The notes below the pieces were generated by a model that was given only the letters and a program-made list of their open reading frames with translations, did not search any database and was not told the DNA's origin. Shown piece after piece: positions 42,662 to 50,864 of a stretch of 64,000 bases of DNA. Source of the stretch: Methanoculleus sp. UBA208 (lineage in GTDB: Archaea > Halobacteriota > Methanomicrobia > Methanomicrobiales > Methanoculleaceae); assembly GCF_002498065.1 (NCBI RefSeq), contig NZ_DAFZ01000109.1, forward strand, positions 1 to 64,000, written 5' to 3'. Position 1 is the stretch's first letter. Every line of letters begins with the position of its first letter. A program made the position numbers and the translations under genes.

Positions 42662-43261
42662 ATGACAAATCACCCGGTTAAGAACATGATGCGGTTGATG
42701 GCGACCAAGATCCGGACCATTGCGGACGTGATGTCCGACGACGAGATCGATGCGCTCCTCGCCGAGATCCTGAACGCGAATCGCATCTACACCATGGGCG
42801 CCGGGCGTTCCGGGCTCGTAGCGAAATCATTTGCCATGCGCCTGATGCACCTCGGGCTCGCCGCATTCGTCGTCGGGGAGACCGTGACCCCGGCCATGAA
42901 GCCGGGAGACGTCATTATCGTCTTCTCCGGGTCCGGCGCGACGAAGACGGTTGCGGATATCTCGGAGACCGCAAAGGAGATCGGCGGAAGGGTCTGCCTT
43001 ATTACCTCAAAGAGAGACTCAAGGATAGGCCGCATCGCCGACTGCATCGTCATCATCGAGAGCCAGCGGGACAGGGTGGCCGACGAGTCTGCGGAGTTCG
43101 AGATCCGGCAGATGATGGGCGAGCACAAATCGTTCGCACCGCTCGGCACCATCTTCGAGACGACTGCCATGGTCTTTGCGGACGCGATCATATCCCGGCT
43201 GATGGAGATCACCCAGTGCAGGCCCGAAGACCTCCAGTGCCGGCACGCGAACATCGAGTGA
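42662..43261 (+). CDS. hxlB: 6-phospho-3-hexuloisomerase
   Basis: A 199-residue SIS-domain isomerase: IYTMGAGRSGLVAKSFAMRL, then DVIIVFSGSGATKTVADISE and PLGTIFETTAMVFADA. It interconverts 3-hexulose 6-phosphate and fructose 6-phosphate, part of the reverse RuMP route that gives archaea pentose phosphates or handles formaldehyde. The start ATG 42662 fits the family length; the in-frame upstream ATG 42626 lies in the promoter region. The partner synthase HxlA is not in the window. An aminotransferase gene follows 9 bp downstream. Confidence 0.87.
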   Translation: MTNHPVKNMMRLMATKIRTIADVMSDDEIDALLAEILNANRIYTMGAGRSGLVAKSFAMRLMHLGLAAFVVGETVTPAMKPGDVIIVFSGSGATKTVADISETAKEIGGRVCLITSKRDSRIGRIADCIVIIESQRDRVADESAEFEIRQMMGEHKSFAPLGTIFETTAMVFADAIISRLMEITQCRPEDLQCRHANIE

Positions 43262-43270
43262 GGTAATATC

Positions 43271-44377
43271 ATGAACGAACACAGGTACGCCGGCCGGGTC
43301 AGGTCGGTGGAGATGTCGGGCATCCGCAAGCTCTTCGAAGCGGGGGGGCCTGATGCAATCAACCTCGGGATCGGGCAGCCGGACTTCGATACGCCCGACC
43401 ATATCAAGATGGCCGCGATCGCCGCCATCAGGGAGGGGCGAACCGGCTACACGCCGAACGCCGGGATACCGGAACTGCGGGAGGCGATCTGTGAAAAGTT
43501 TGCGCGGGAGAACGGTCTTGCCTACCGGCCGGAGCAGATCCTGGTCACGGCAGGAGGGAGCGAAGCGCTTCACCTCGTCATGGAGGCGCTCGTGGATCCG
43601 GGCGACCGCGTCCTCTTCACCGACCCGGGATTCGTCTCCTACGCCGCCCTTGCGACCTTCGCCGGCGGAAAGCCCGAGGGCGTGGCGCTCGATGCCGCCC
43701 TGCACATCGATGTCGAGCGGGCGAAGGAGCAGATGGACGGAGCGCGGGTCTTCGTCCTGAACTCTCCTGCAAACCCGACGGGCGCCGTCGAGAGCGAGGA
43801 GTCTATCCGCGCCCTCGTGGAGTACGCGGGCGACCGGGGGGTCACCGTCGTTACCGACGAGGTCTACGAGCACTTCATTTACGAGAAAGAGCACGTCAGT
43901 GCGGCCCGGTTCGGCGAGGACGTCATCACCGTCAACGCCGCGAGCAAGACCTACGCCATGACCGGCTGGCGGGTCGGCTACCTCGCGGCACCCGAGGACT
44001 ACATCCCGGAGTTCCTCAAGGTCCACCAGTACGCCCAGGCGTGCGCGACGTCGATATCGCAGTATGCCGCGCTCGCCGCGTACACCGGCGACCAGAGCGC
44101 GGTCGCGCGGATGCGGGAGGAGTACCGCGCACGGCGCGACCTCCTCTACGACGGGCTTTCCGGTCTCGGGTTCGATTTCCCCCGGCCGGAAGGCGCGTTC
44201 TACATGTTCGTCCCGATGGGGCGATCCCTCATCGAGAAGGCCGTCGAGAACGGCATCATCATCGTGCCGGGCTCGGCGTTCGGCTCGCGGGCACCCGAAT
44301 ATGCACGCTTCAGCTACGCGACCTCCCGGGAGAACCTCTCCCGGGCGATCGGGAGGCTCGAGGCGCTGATGGGGTGA
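43271..44377 (+). CDS. Class I/II PLP aminotransferase
   Basis: A 368-residue fold-type I aminotransferase. Signature stretches are NLGIGQPDFDTPDHI, VTAGGSEALHLVMEAL, NSPANPTGAV, VVTDEVYEHFIYE and the PLP-lysine motif NAASKTYAMTGWRVGYL. The C-terminal arginine that binds the substrate carboxylate is in ARFSYATSRENL. It is close to aspartate/aromatic aminotransferases; the exact amino acid is uncertain. It lies in a run of three plus-strand genes with 7-9 bp gaps (hxlB, this, M42 peptidase), probably one transcript. Confidence 0.87.
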   Translation: MNEHRYAGRVRSVEMSGIRKLFEAGGPDAINLGIGQPDFDTPDHIKMAAIAAIREGRTGYTPNAGIPELREAICEKFARENGLAYRPEQILVTAGGSEALHLVMEALVDPGDRVLFTDPGFVSYAALATFAGGKPEGVALDAALHIDVERAKEQMDGARVFVLNSPANPTGAVESEESIRALVEYAGDRGVTVVTDEVYEHFIYEKEHVSAARFGEDVITVNAASKTYAMTGWRVGYLAAPEDYIPEFLKVHQYAQACATSISQYAALAAYTGDQSAVARMREEYRARRDLLYDGLSGLGFDFPRPEGAFYMFVPMGRSLIEKAVENGIIIVPGSAFGSRAPEYARFSYATSRENLSRAIGRLEALMG

Positions 44378-44384
44378 GAGAAGA

Positions 44385-45422
44385 ATGGTGAAAGAGTTAC
44401 TCAGGAAGTTATCGGACGCCCACGGCGTCTCGAGCAGCGAAGGAAGCATCAGGGAGATCGTCAGGGCAGAACTTGCCGGGTCGGTCGACGAGTTCCGCGA
44501 GGACACGATGGGCAACCTGATTGCCGTGAAGCGCGGCGACGACTTCTCTATCATGCTCGCCGCCCACATGGATGAGATCGGCCTGATGGTCCAGTTCGTC
44601 GACGAGAAGGGGTTCATCCGGGTCGTCCCCATCGGGGGATGGTTCGGGCCGGTGCTCTACTGCCAGCGGGTGGTCCTGCACGGGAAGAAAGGGCCGGTCA
44701 CGGGAGTCATCGGCGCAAAACCCCCCCACGTGATGAAGGAAGACGAGCGCAAAAAAGAGATAAAGATCGAGAATATGTTCGTCGACGTGGGCGCGGCGAG
44801 CGAGGAGGAGGTGAAGGATCTCGGGATCGAGATCGGCACCCCGATCACCCTCGACCGCGAGTACACGGAACTTGCCGGCAACCGCGTCACCGGCAAAGCG
44901 CTCGATAACCGGGTCGGCGTCGCGATGCTCATCCGGGCCCTGCAGCAGGCGAAGTCGCCCCACACGATCTACGGCGTCTTCACGGTCCAGGAGGAACTGG
45001 GGCTGAAGGGCGCGAAGGTGAGCGCCTACTCCTTGAACCCCGACTGCGCGATCGCGACCGACGTCACCATCCCCGGCGACCACCCGGGAATCGAGAAGAA
45101 GGACGCGAGCGTCGAGATGGGCAAGGGCCCCGTCCTCGTTCTCGTCAGCGCGAGCGGGCGCGGGCTCATGGCCGACCCGCGGATGACCGCGTGGCTCCGG
45201 GAGACCGCGGAGAAGAACGGCATCCCCTGCCAGATCGAGGTCGGGACCGGCGGCAACACCGACGCGACGATCATCCACCTGGAGCGGGGCGGTATCCCGA
45301 GCATCCCGTTCTCGATCGCCGCCCGCTACATCCACTCCCCGGTCGAGGTGGTCGATACCGGCGACATCGAGGCCGGGGTACGGCTCCTCGTCGAGGCGCT
45401 GAAGGGCAGGCCCGCGCTCTGA
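44385..45422 (+). CDS. M42 family metallo-aminopeptidase
   Basis: A 345-residue member of peptidase family M42 (TET-like, often mis-annotated as endoglucanase). Zinc ligands and catalytic residues are in MLAAHMDEIGLMVQ, ALDNRVGVAMLI, TVQEELGLKGAKVS, ATDVTIPGDHPG and ARYIHSPVEVVDTG. It forms large tetrahedral assemblies in relatives and trims peptides in the cytoplasm. It starts 7 bp after the aminotransferase. A T7 run at 45433-45439 just after the stop is the likely terminator. Confidence 0.92.
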   Translation: MVKELLRKLSDAHGVSSSEGSIREIVRAELAGSVDEFREDTMGNLIAVKRGDDFSIMLAAHMDEIGLMVQFVDEKGFIRVVPIGGWFGPVLYCQRVVLHGKKGPVTGVIGAKPPHVMKEDERKKEIKIENMFVDVGAASEEEVKDLGIEIGTPITLDREYTELAGNRVTGKALDNRVGVAMLIRALQQAKSPHTIYGVFTVQEELGLKGAKVSAYSLNPDCAIATDVTIPGDHPGIEKKDASVEMGKGPVLVLVSASGRGLMADPRMTAWLRETAEKNGIPCQIEVGTGGNTDATIIHLERGGIPSIPFSIAARYIHSPVEVVDTGDIEAGVRLLVEALKGRPAL

Positions 45423-45432
45423 TACAACCCTC

Positions 45433-45439
45433 TTTTTTT
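45433..45439 (+). terminator. Oligo-T terminator after M42 gene
   Basis: Seven T begin 11 bp after the stop codon of the peptidase gene. No stem precedes them, which is normal for archaeal termination. Confidence 0.55.
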
Positions 45440-45522
45440 ATTCTGGAAAAATCCTCCTGTTAGAGAACATACTACTGCCTCCCTCGTCAGCAACAACACA
45501 ATCGAAATAAGGAAGTATCACG

Positions 45523-45925
45523 TTGCAGTGGACCGTGGGAACTGCGCACCTTCGCACCTTCGGTGCTCAAACTCCGTTCCTACCGGAACGTCGTTCTCCG
45601 GTGCTCGAACTCCGCCTGCACCTCCGGTGCACGCGTCGTTTATCGCCGTGGGGGGTGTGCGACTGTCGGGACGACAGGAGCACGAGCACCGTTAGGTGCG
45701 AGGGGACAGGGGAGGGGGGCATGCCCCCCTCCCCGTCAGCCTCTCCCCCAAATGGGGATATCCCCTTGAAATCCGTGTCAGCGTGACTGCAGAATATTAC
45801 CAGATACAAAGAGTGTGAGCACCGAAAGGTGCGCAACCCGGTGGAAAGCCGTGCCCCGGAGTGCCCCTGGATTGCGACCCTCCTGGAGCAAAGAGGTGGA
45901 GTTTCAACAAACCCTTTTTTGACAT
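45523..45925. repeat. Hairpin-repeat array upstream of DUF421 gene
   Basis: About 400 bp built of the same units as the 27-kb array. One full unit is GCACCTTCGGTGC (45554-45566), TCAAACTCC, GTTCC-tacc-GGAAC (45576-45589), GTCGTTC (45590-45596). A second has TCGAACTCC at 45604-45612 and GTCGTT at 45635. An inverted copy lies at 45660-45700. GTGGACCGTGG (45526), TATCGCCGTGGGGGG (45641), the C-rich block near 45722 and CCGGTGGAAAGCCGTG (45839) are modules shared with the other arrays. It ends in TTTCAACAAACCC (45901). The array separates the M42 terminator from the next promoter. Confidence 0.75.
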
Positions 45926-45975
45926 TTCCCTGCACAGAAAGGATTAAAGTATCCTCCGTGCAGAGCGGCCCCCGT

Positions 45976-46524
45976 ATGACCGACGGCGTGTCCGGATTTC
46001 TGCAGGAGATCTTCTTTGGAAACCCTGCCTACCTGGTGCGGGTCCTGATCATCGGCATCCTCGCGTATGTGGCCCTCGTGATCATCCTCCGCATCTCGGG
46101 GAAGCGGACGCTCTCGGCGATGAACGCCTTCGACTTCATCGTGACCGTGGCGCTCGGCTCGACCCTTGCATCGGTGATCACCTCAAGAGACGTCTCGCTC
46201 GCGGAGGGGGTCCTCGCCCTCGGTCTCCTGGTCGGCCTGCAGTACATCGTCTCCTGGTTCTCCGTCCGGTCGGAGCGGGTGCAGAAGGCGGTGAAGTCGG
46301 AGCCCCGCCTCCTCTTCCACGCGGGGGAGTTCCTGCATGACGCAATGCGGCGGGAACGCATCGCCGAAAGCGAGATCCGGCAGGCGCTGCGGTCGGAGGG
46401 GATCGGCTCCCTCGAGAGCGTGCGCTCAATCGTCCTCGAGACGAACGGAAACCTCTCGGTGATTACGAAGAGCAAGAGCGACGGCACGGAATCGCTCGTC
46501 GATGTGGCAGGGGCCCGCAGGTAA
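45976..46524 (+). CDS. DUF421 (YetF-like) membrane protein
   Basis: A 182-residue protein. Three membrane helices lie in the first 90 residues (VRVLIIGILAYVALVIILRI, then AFDFIVTVALGSTLASVI and EGVLALGLLVGLQYIVSWFS). A cytoplasmic domain follows with the family motif KSEPRLLFHAGEFL and RRERIAESEIRQALRSEGI. The function of DUF421 proteins is unknown. ATG 45976 fits the family; the longer frame upstream runs into repeat DNA and is unlikely to be coding. An eight-T run after the gene (46597-46604) may terminate it. Confidence 0.85.
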   Translation: MTDGVSGFLQEIFFGNPAYLVRVLIIGILAYVALVIILRISGKRTLSAMNAFDFIVTVALGSTLASVITSRDVSLAEGVLALGLLVGLQYIVSWFSVRSERVQKAVKSEPRLLFHAGEFLHDAMRRERIAESEIRQALRSEGIGSLESVRSIVLETNGNLSVITKSKSDGTESLVDVAGARR

Positions 46525-46596
46525 CGGATCGGCGAAAACAGGGTGCCCAAGAGATAAGGCCTTACGCCCGGGCACATTTCGGTTCATGGTGCAGTG

Positions 46597-46604
46597 TTTT
46601 TTTT
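46597..46604 (+). terminator. Oligo-T terminator after DUF421 gene
   Basis: Eight consecutive T lie 72 bp past the stop. The region up to 46795 is otherwise non-coding and AT-rich near 46700-46750. Confidence 0.4.
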
Positions 46605-46795
46605 GTGTTCGCAGGCCGTAACCGTTCTGGCCTGTGAACCCGCTGCATCATGTGATGATGTGCCTTCTGGTTGACCCCACTCTCAGGCAAGATCCCCCCA
46701 TAACGCTGAAAGTATATAATTTTAACCTATGGTGTGAATAATAATTTTCCTGTGTCCTATGGTCCAGGCCGGCTTTCTCCTCCCTCCAGACGATC

Positions 46796-47023
46796 TCACT
46801 CTTCCACAATGATGACCGCGACCGGGCACGAATCGGCGGCCTCCAGGACGCAGTCGGCAAGGTCGTCGGGCACCTCGCCCTCCGCGGGATTGCCGTCGAC
46901 CCGGTACTGTTCCTTGATCGAGCTCAGGCCGTCGTTTGGGTCCTCTTCAAAGACATCCGGGCAGAGCGTCCAGCACGACTCGCAGCTGGTGCATCCCGGC
47001 CTGTCGATGGTAACTTTCACCAC
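46796..47023 (-). CDS. Small ferredoxin
   Basis: A 75-residue ferredoxin. CTSCESCWTLCPDVF supplies three ligands of one [4Fe-4S] cluster, with the fourth in ADSCPVAVI near the C-terminus; one extra Cys (WTLC) is present. An acidic loop between the motifs (NPAEGEVPDDLADCVLEAAD) resembles single-cluster archaeal ferredoxins. The start is GTG 47023, seven to eight bases after GGAGG. It is a single gene. Its electron partner is unknown. Confidence 0.85.
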   Translation of the reverse strand: MVKVTIDRPGCTSCESCWTLCPDVFEEDPNDGLSSIKEQYRVDGNPAEGEVPDDLADCVLEAADSCPVAVIIVEE

Positions 47024-47163
47024 CCTCTATACCTCCGTTTGGATCCCCGAGAGGTACTCCTCCATGTTAAATGTGACGGAGGCAGGCGGTCCCCGGGCGG
47101 TTCGGCGGCACCGGGGACCGCCCGATATGGAGAAGGAGGGCGGGTGGAGACCCGGTCCCCCGC

Positions 47164-47891
47164 TCAGGGCAGTGGTGCCGGTGGCACGAAGGTCGGCAGC
47201 ACGTCCCAGGTGACGAACGCCGGGCGCTCTGCTGGCGCTTCACCCCTGATGAAGACGCCGACGCCGTAGTATTTCAGTGAATCGGGTCCGGTAGGGATCT
47301 CGGCCTCGTAGTCGTGCCAGGACTGCATGAACTCGTCGCGGTCCATGGCGATCCGCACCCCGAGCATGTCGGGGTCCTCGAGGTAGACGGAGCGGTCGTC
47401 GACCCCGACCACGACCATGTAGTGCCCGAAGTCCCAGGACTCTTCCCAGGTCTTGTCGGGCTCTTTGATGCGCTGGGCGTCGATGATGACCGGGACGCCG
47501 TCCCGGAGCGAGGCCTCGAGGTCGGCGATGGTGAGGTTCTCTTTCCACTCCGCTTCAAGCCCGAGGGATTCTGCGACCCGGACCATGTCCCAGGGGTAGG
47601 TCCCGTGGCGAGGGCTCGTGTTGAGGTAGCGCCGCAGATCCGTCTCGAAGGCGTCGAGGCCCCAGTAGCAGAGCACCGCCTGCATGGACGACGGACGGCA
47701 CGTCCGGAGTTCAAGCACCGTCAGGTGCGGGCGACGACGCGCCGCAGGAGTAGTGCTCCGCCTGCCGGACGTCGGGGACCCCGGCGAGGATGACCGGACC
47801 CTCGGGAGATGGGGGGGGCGGTCGCGAGGTAGACGGCACCGCCGGCGATGAGTGCCCCGATGAGGAAAGAAGCGATTATGCGGGTGTGCAT
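47164..47891 (-). pseudogene. Exported C39-like cysteine peptidase, broken by a repeat insertion
   Basis: The gene starts at ATG 47891 with a signal peptide (MHTRIIASFLIGALIAGGAV). An eight-base C run on this strand near 47811-47818 shifts the frame by one; in the shifted frame comes GVPDVRQAEHYSCGA, the oxyanion Gln and catalytic Cys of C39-type papain-like peptidases. Straight after, 46 bp are inserted (period 47687 to 47733) and the frame shifts again to MQAVLCYWGLDAFETDLRRY. The catalytic His is in WDFGHYMVVVGVDD. Removing 46 + 1 bases gives a clean 226-residue protein. As it stands no active enzyme can be made. Confidence 0.8.
47687..47739 (-). mobile_element. Single hairpin-repeat unit inserted in peptidase gene, 7-bp target duplication
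   Basis: GACGACG occurs at 47687-47693 and again at 47733-47739. Between them, read on the minus strand, is GCACC-tgac-GGTGC, TTGAACTCC, GGACG-tgc-CGTCC, then GTCGTC. This is exactly one unit of the family seen in the 27-kb and 45-kb arrays. Deleting one copy of the duplication plus the insert (46 bp) rejoins CGCGTCG with TCCATGCAGG and restores the conserved CGASSMQAVLCYWG. No transposase is present in the window. Confidence 0.75.
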
Positions 47892-47978
47892 GATAGAGAT
47901 ATTCGCATATGGCCGTTAAGCGTTTCTTTATCCGGAGAATGGGAGTTCCTCCTCGTTGTCCGGAGGTTCCCTCTGCAA

Positions 47979-48572
47979 TCACGAATCCGGCGGGATTCGG
48001 GCGTCCATCTCGTCGTCCAGGGCCTCGAGAAACGCAAGGAGGAACGCGTGCCTCTTTTCGGCGAGGCTCCGGGCGCTCTCTGTGTACATAAGATCTCTCA
48101 GGTTCAGGAGTTTTTCATGAAAGTGACCGGTTGCGTCCGCGATGCCCCGTCCCTGCTCTCCGGATTGCATAAACGTCCTCGCGATCCCGACCGCACCCAT
48201 CGCGTCCAGGTTGTCCGCGTCCGAGAGGATCCGGGCTTCCAGGGTTTCTGGGGCGATGCCCGAACTATACCGGTGCGCACGGATGGCGTGGGTGATGGCG
48301 GCGATGCGGTCTTTTGGGTAACGGATGGAGCGGAGGTAGGATTCCGCCATCCGTGCTCCCTCTTCCTCGTGGGGGACGCCCGTCTCCTCTTCGTAAGGTC
48401 GCGCGATGTCGTGGAAGAGGGCGGCCGGGATGAGGATCCGCATATCCGCACCCTCGTGGGCGCCGAGGTGCTCGCAGAGACGCACGACCCTCTCGGTATG
48501 GTCGAACCCGTGCGCCCCTGATGGGAACGCCGTCCTGACGTAATCGAGCATCGCGGTAGTCTCTTCATCCAT
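47979..48572 (-). CDS. HD-domain phosphohydrolase
   Basis: A 197-residue HD protein with the full metal-ligand set: HGFDHTERVVRLCEHL, AALFHDIARPYEEETGVPHE, AITHAIRAHRYS and LSDADNLDAMGAVGIARTF. The layout is that of the YedJ/PF01966 type, which hydrolyses phosphate esters or nucleotides; substrate unknown. ATG 48572. It lies between the broken peptidase and the Fic gene on the same strand but with long gaps, so it is likely transcribed alone. Confidence 0.8.
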   Translation of the reverse strand: MDEETTAMLDYVRTAFPSGAHGFDHTERVVRLCEHLGAHEGADMRILIPAALFHDIARPYEEETGVPHEEEGARMAESYLRSIRYPKDRIAAITHAIRAHRYSSGIAPETLEARILSDADNLDAMGAVGIARTFMQSGEQGRGIADATGHFHEKLLNLRDLMYTESARSLAEKRHAFLLAFLEALDDEMDARIPPDS

Positions 48573-48775
48573 GGTAGATCTCTATCTTCCGGGATCGAAA
48601 AGATTCGCTTTCGGTCAGCCCGGTTCGCGTGTCATGCCGCCACCGCCGCCCGGGTCCGGCTGTTGTCCGTCACCGGTGTCGCACAAGACATTTTGTGGGC
48701 CACAAAAGTGCATTTCATGCCGCGCAAATGTTGTTGTGGGTCATAAGTGTCCCACTACCGCTCGCCGGGAATGGT

Positions 48776-48799
48776 TTGTGTACATTCTGGTATACACAA
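48776..48799. promoter_or_regulatory. Inverted repeat, operator-like
   Basis: TTGTGTAC (48776-48783) and GTATACACAA (48790-48799) form an inverted repeat with a 6-bp spacer. It lies between the 3' end of the Fic gene and the start of the HD gene, about 200 bp before the latter. A DNA-binding dimer site is plausible; terminator function is the alternative. The rest of 48573-48864 shows no gene. Confidence 0.4.
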
Positions 48800-48864
48800 G
48801 ATCAGTTGCGTATATCGGATCGGGGTTTTGATATACCCAACCGGGTTTGCAGATACCAGAATAC

Positions 48865-49974
48865 TCACAACCGATCCCCCTCGGTGATGGCAAGCAGGCG
48901 CGGGAAGGCATACATGCTCGCTCTTCGTCCCGTTCCTCTCTGCAATACCTGGATAACGTCGATCTTCTCCAGGTCCTTAAGAATCTTAGCCCCGCTTACC
49001 CTCGGAATTGCAGACCGTTCGTAAAACTCGGCCGAACTGAAGATCGGCGCCCCGAAGAGCGCATCGATCGCGGCGACGGCGTACTGCGACCGGGTCACCT
49101 CCGGCACCGTCCGTTTCATCTCGTCATAGAGATCGAGGATCTGCTTTGCTTTTTTGCCGTTCTCCTCCGCCTGCTCCTCGATGGCACGGAGGAAGAACGT
49201 AATCCAGCCGTTCCAGTCCCGGTCCCGGGAGACCGCGAGCAGACGCTCGTAGTAGACCTGCCGGTGCCGCTCGAGGTAGGCGCTTATATAGAACATGGGG
49301 CTTGCAATCAGCCCCTTCTCGTACATGATCAGCGGGATGAGCATCCTCCCGATACGCCCGTTGCCGTCGCAGAACGGGTGGATGAGTTCGAACTGTGCTT
49401 TTAAGACGGAGAGCTGGACGAGGACGTCCTTCTCCTCGCGCTGCAGGTAGGCCCCCCAGTCCGCGAGCGCCCCGGGAACCCTTTCCGGTGCCGGCGGGAC
49501 GAAGATCGCGTGCTCGATATGCGCGTCCCGTCCGATGAAGTTCTGGATCTCCCGGATACATCCCGGCTCCCGGTCCATGCCCCTGCTGTCGGCGAGCAAG
49601 ATCCGGTGCAGGTTGCAGATCAGGGCCGTATCCAGCGGCCGGGTCTTGAGGGCGTCCACCGCAACGTTGAGTGCCTCCCGGTAGTTGATGATCTCCTGGA
49701 TGTCGGCAAGGGTGGTGTCGTTGATCCGCTCCCGCGGGTTCGCCTCGAACCGCAGGACGTCCTCAAGCGACGCCTGCGTCCCCTCGATCCTCGAGGAGAG
49801 CACCGCCTCCTGCGTCAGGAGCGGGGAGAGGAGGAGCCGTGGGTTTGGGATCGCCTGGAGGATGCCGTCGTACCGGGCGAGGGCACGGTTTGCCGACGCT
49901 ATTCTCGGAATGTGGGTCTCCCAGTCGATCCCCTCCGGGGGCAGCGGCTCCGGGGCGTAGGGCGCAACCGTCAT
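48865..49974 (-). CDS. Fic/DOC AMP-transferase with built-in inhibitory helix
   Basis: A 369-residue Fic protein. The catalytic loop is complete: HPFCDGNGRIGR. An N-terminal helix carries SSRIEGTQAS, fitting the (S/T)xxxE(G/N) inhibitory motif of class II Fic proteins, so it should be autoinhibited. A C-terminal winged helix (SAEFYERSAIPRVSGAKILK) follows. It probably transfers AMP to target proteins; many such genes are mobile or toxin-like. ATG 49974 has GAGGAGG four bases upstream. A 24-codon frame (49971-50045, MKDLRHIASLPILDGF...) overlaps the start in ATGA; it may be chance or a remnant of an antitoxin. Confidence 0.88.
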   Translation of the reverse strand: MTVAPYAPEPLPPEGIDWETHIPRIASANRALARYDGILQAIPNPRLLLSPLLTQEAVLSSRIEGTQASLEDVLRFEANPRERINDTTLADIQEIINYREALNVAVDALKTRPLDTALICNLHRILLADSRGMDREPGCIREIQNFIGRDAHIEHAIFVPPAPERVPGALADWGAYLQREEKDVLVQLSVLKAQFELIHPFCDGNGRIGRMLIPLIMYEKGLIASPMFYISAYLERHRQVYYERLLAVSRDRDWNGWITFFLRAIEEQAEENGKKAKQILDLYDEMKRTVPEVTRSQYAVAAIDALFGAPIFSSAEFYERSAIPRVSGAKILKDLEKIDVIQVLQRGTGRRASMYAFPRLLAITEGDRL

Positions 49975-50072
49975 GCCGCCTCCTCACGGACCGCCGTGAA
50001 CCCATCGAGAATAGGAAGACTGGCGATGTGCCGGAGATCCTTCATATAATTATCCGGTGGTGCGAGAGAGTA

Positions 50073-50420
50073 TTAACATTGATTGTTTGCGATTACGACG
50101 TTTGCTATCCGTCGTATACCCTGCATGCCGCCCGGTCGATTGAAACGGCAGTCGCCGGTGTGTACCGGAACGGTTATCTCGACCGTGCATCTCATCGCCG
50201 CGGCGTTCAGGCCGCACGAAAAGCATCCGCTCCCGGTGGATGCGGGCATGCCGCTCGATCGGGCAGGGTCTCTAAACCTTACGACATCATCCGCGTGGCC
50301 GAAAGTCCTGGACGGGCACCGCCCGGCGTCCCGGTCGGCGGGAACGGGGCCGTTGATGCTGCATTCCCCCTCGGTCTCGGTCTTCTTCGTATAGAGGGCG
50401 CAGTCGTTGCAGGTCGGCAT
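50073..50420 (-). CDS. Cysteine-rich hypothetical protein
   Basis: A 115-residue protein beginning MPTCNDCALYTKKTETEGEC and continuing GRCPSRTF, then SGCFSCGLNAAAMRC and GDCRF. Nine or so cysteines in CxxC and spaced patterns suggest zinc or Fe-S binding. The N-terminal part is well defined; the last 25 residues (RIANVVIANNQC) could be non-native. I do not recognise the family. The start at 50420 is preferred because the upstream extension lacks Cys pattern and overlaps a GC-rich leader. Confidence 0.5.
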   Translation of the reverse strand: MPTCNDCALYTKKTETEGECSINGPVPADRDAGRCPSRTFGHADDVVRFRDPARSSGMPASTGSGCFSCGLNAAAMRCTVEITVPVHTGDCRFNRPGGMQGIRRIANVVIANNQC

Positions 50421-50486
50421 AAAGACCCCTTTCCCGCCCGGGAGATATAGGTTTTGCCGGGTCCGCGGAGGGGACGTTTCCTCCGG

Positions 50487-50735
50487 ATGAATATCCCGGA
50501 GTACAGCGCAAACCACCCTGCTCGCCGCGGGGATATGACCTGGCAGCAGTACATCCTCCGCGTCGGCAACGTCCTCACCAGCATGACGCGGAGCATCCGC
50601 TGGCTTGGCTCTTCTTACGTCGCGATCTTCGGGATGCGGACGGGAACGGAGATCATGCTCGTCTCGACGGTGCTCCGGAACGGGACCATGGTGTTGCTGG
50701 TCGCCGTGCTGGCGTACGGCCTGGGCTGGGGGTGA
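50487..50735 (+). CDS. Small membrane protein
   Basis: An 82-residue protein, divergent from the Cys-rich gene. The region MTWQQYILRVGNVLTSMTRS is followed by two hydrophobic stretches (WLGSSYVAIFGM and MVLLVAVLAYGLGWG), giving one or two membrane helices. ATG 50535 (MTWQQ), preceded by GCGGGGAT, is an alternative start that would give 66 residues. No family recognised. Confidence 0.45.
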   Translation: MNIPEYSANHPARRGDMTWQQYILRVGNVLTSMTRSIRWLGSSYVAIFGMRTGTEIMLVSTVLRNGTMVLLVAVLAYGLGWG

Positions 50736-50864
50736 GGGTGCGGCGTGGCGGGTGGCGCTCTTGGGCCAAGCGTCGGGATGTGTTAGCAGGCTGCTTCGCT
50801 CTTTTGGTGCTGTAAAAAAAGATCTTTGACGGAGTGGAAATACTTTGAAAACGGGATTATTGGA

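Noticed and set aside
46525..46795. Small coding frames between DUF421 and ferredoxin
   Set aside because: No start with a ribosome site and no conserved-looking motif; T runs and AT-rich DNA suggest terminator and spacer.
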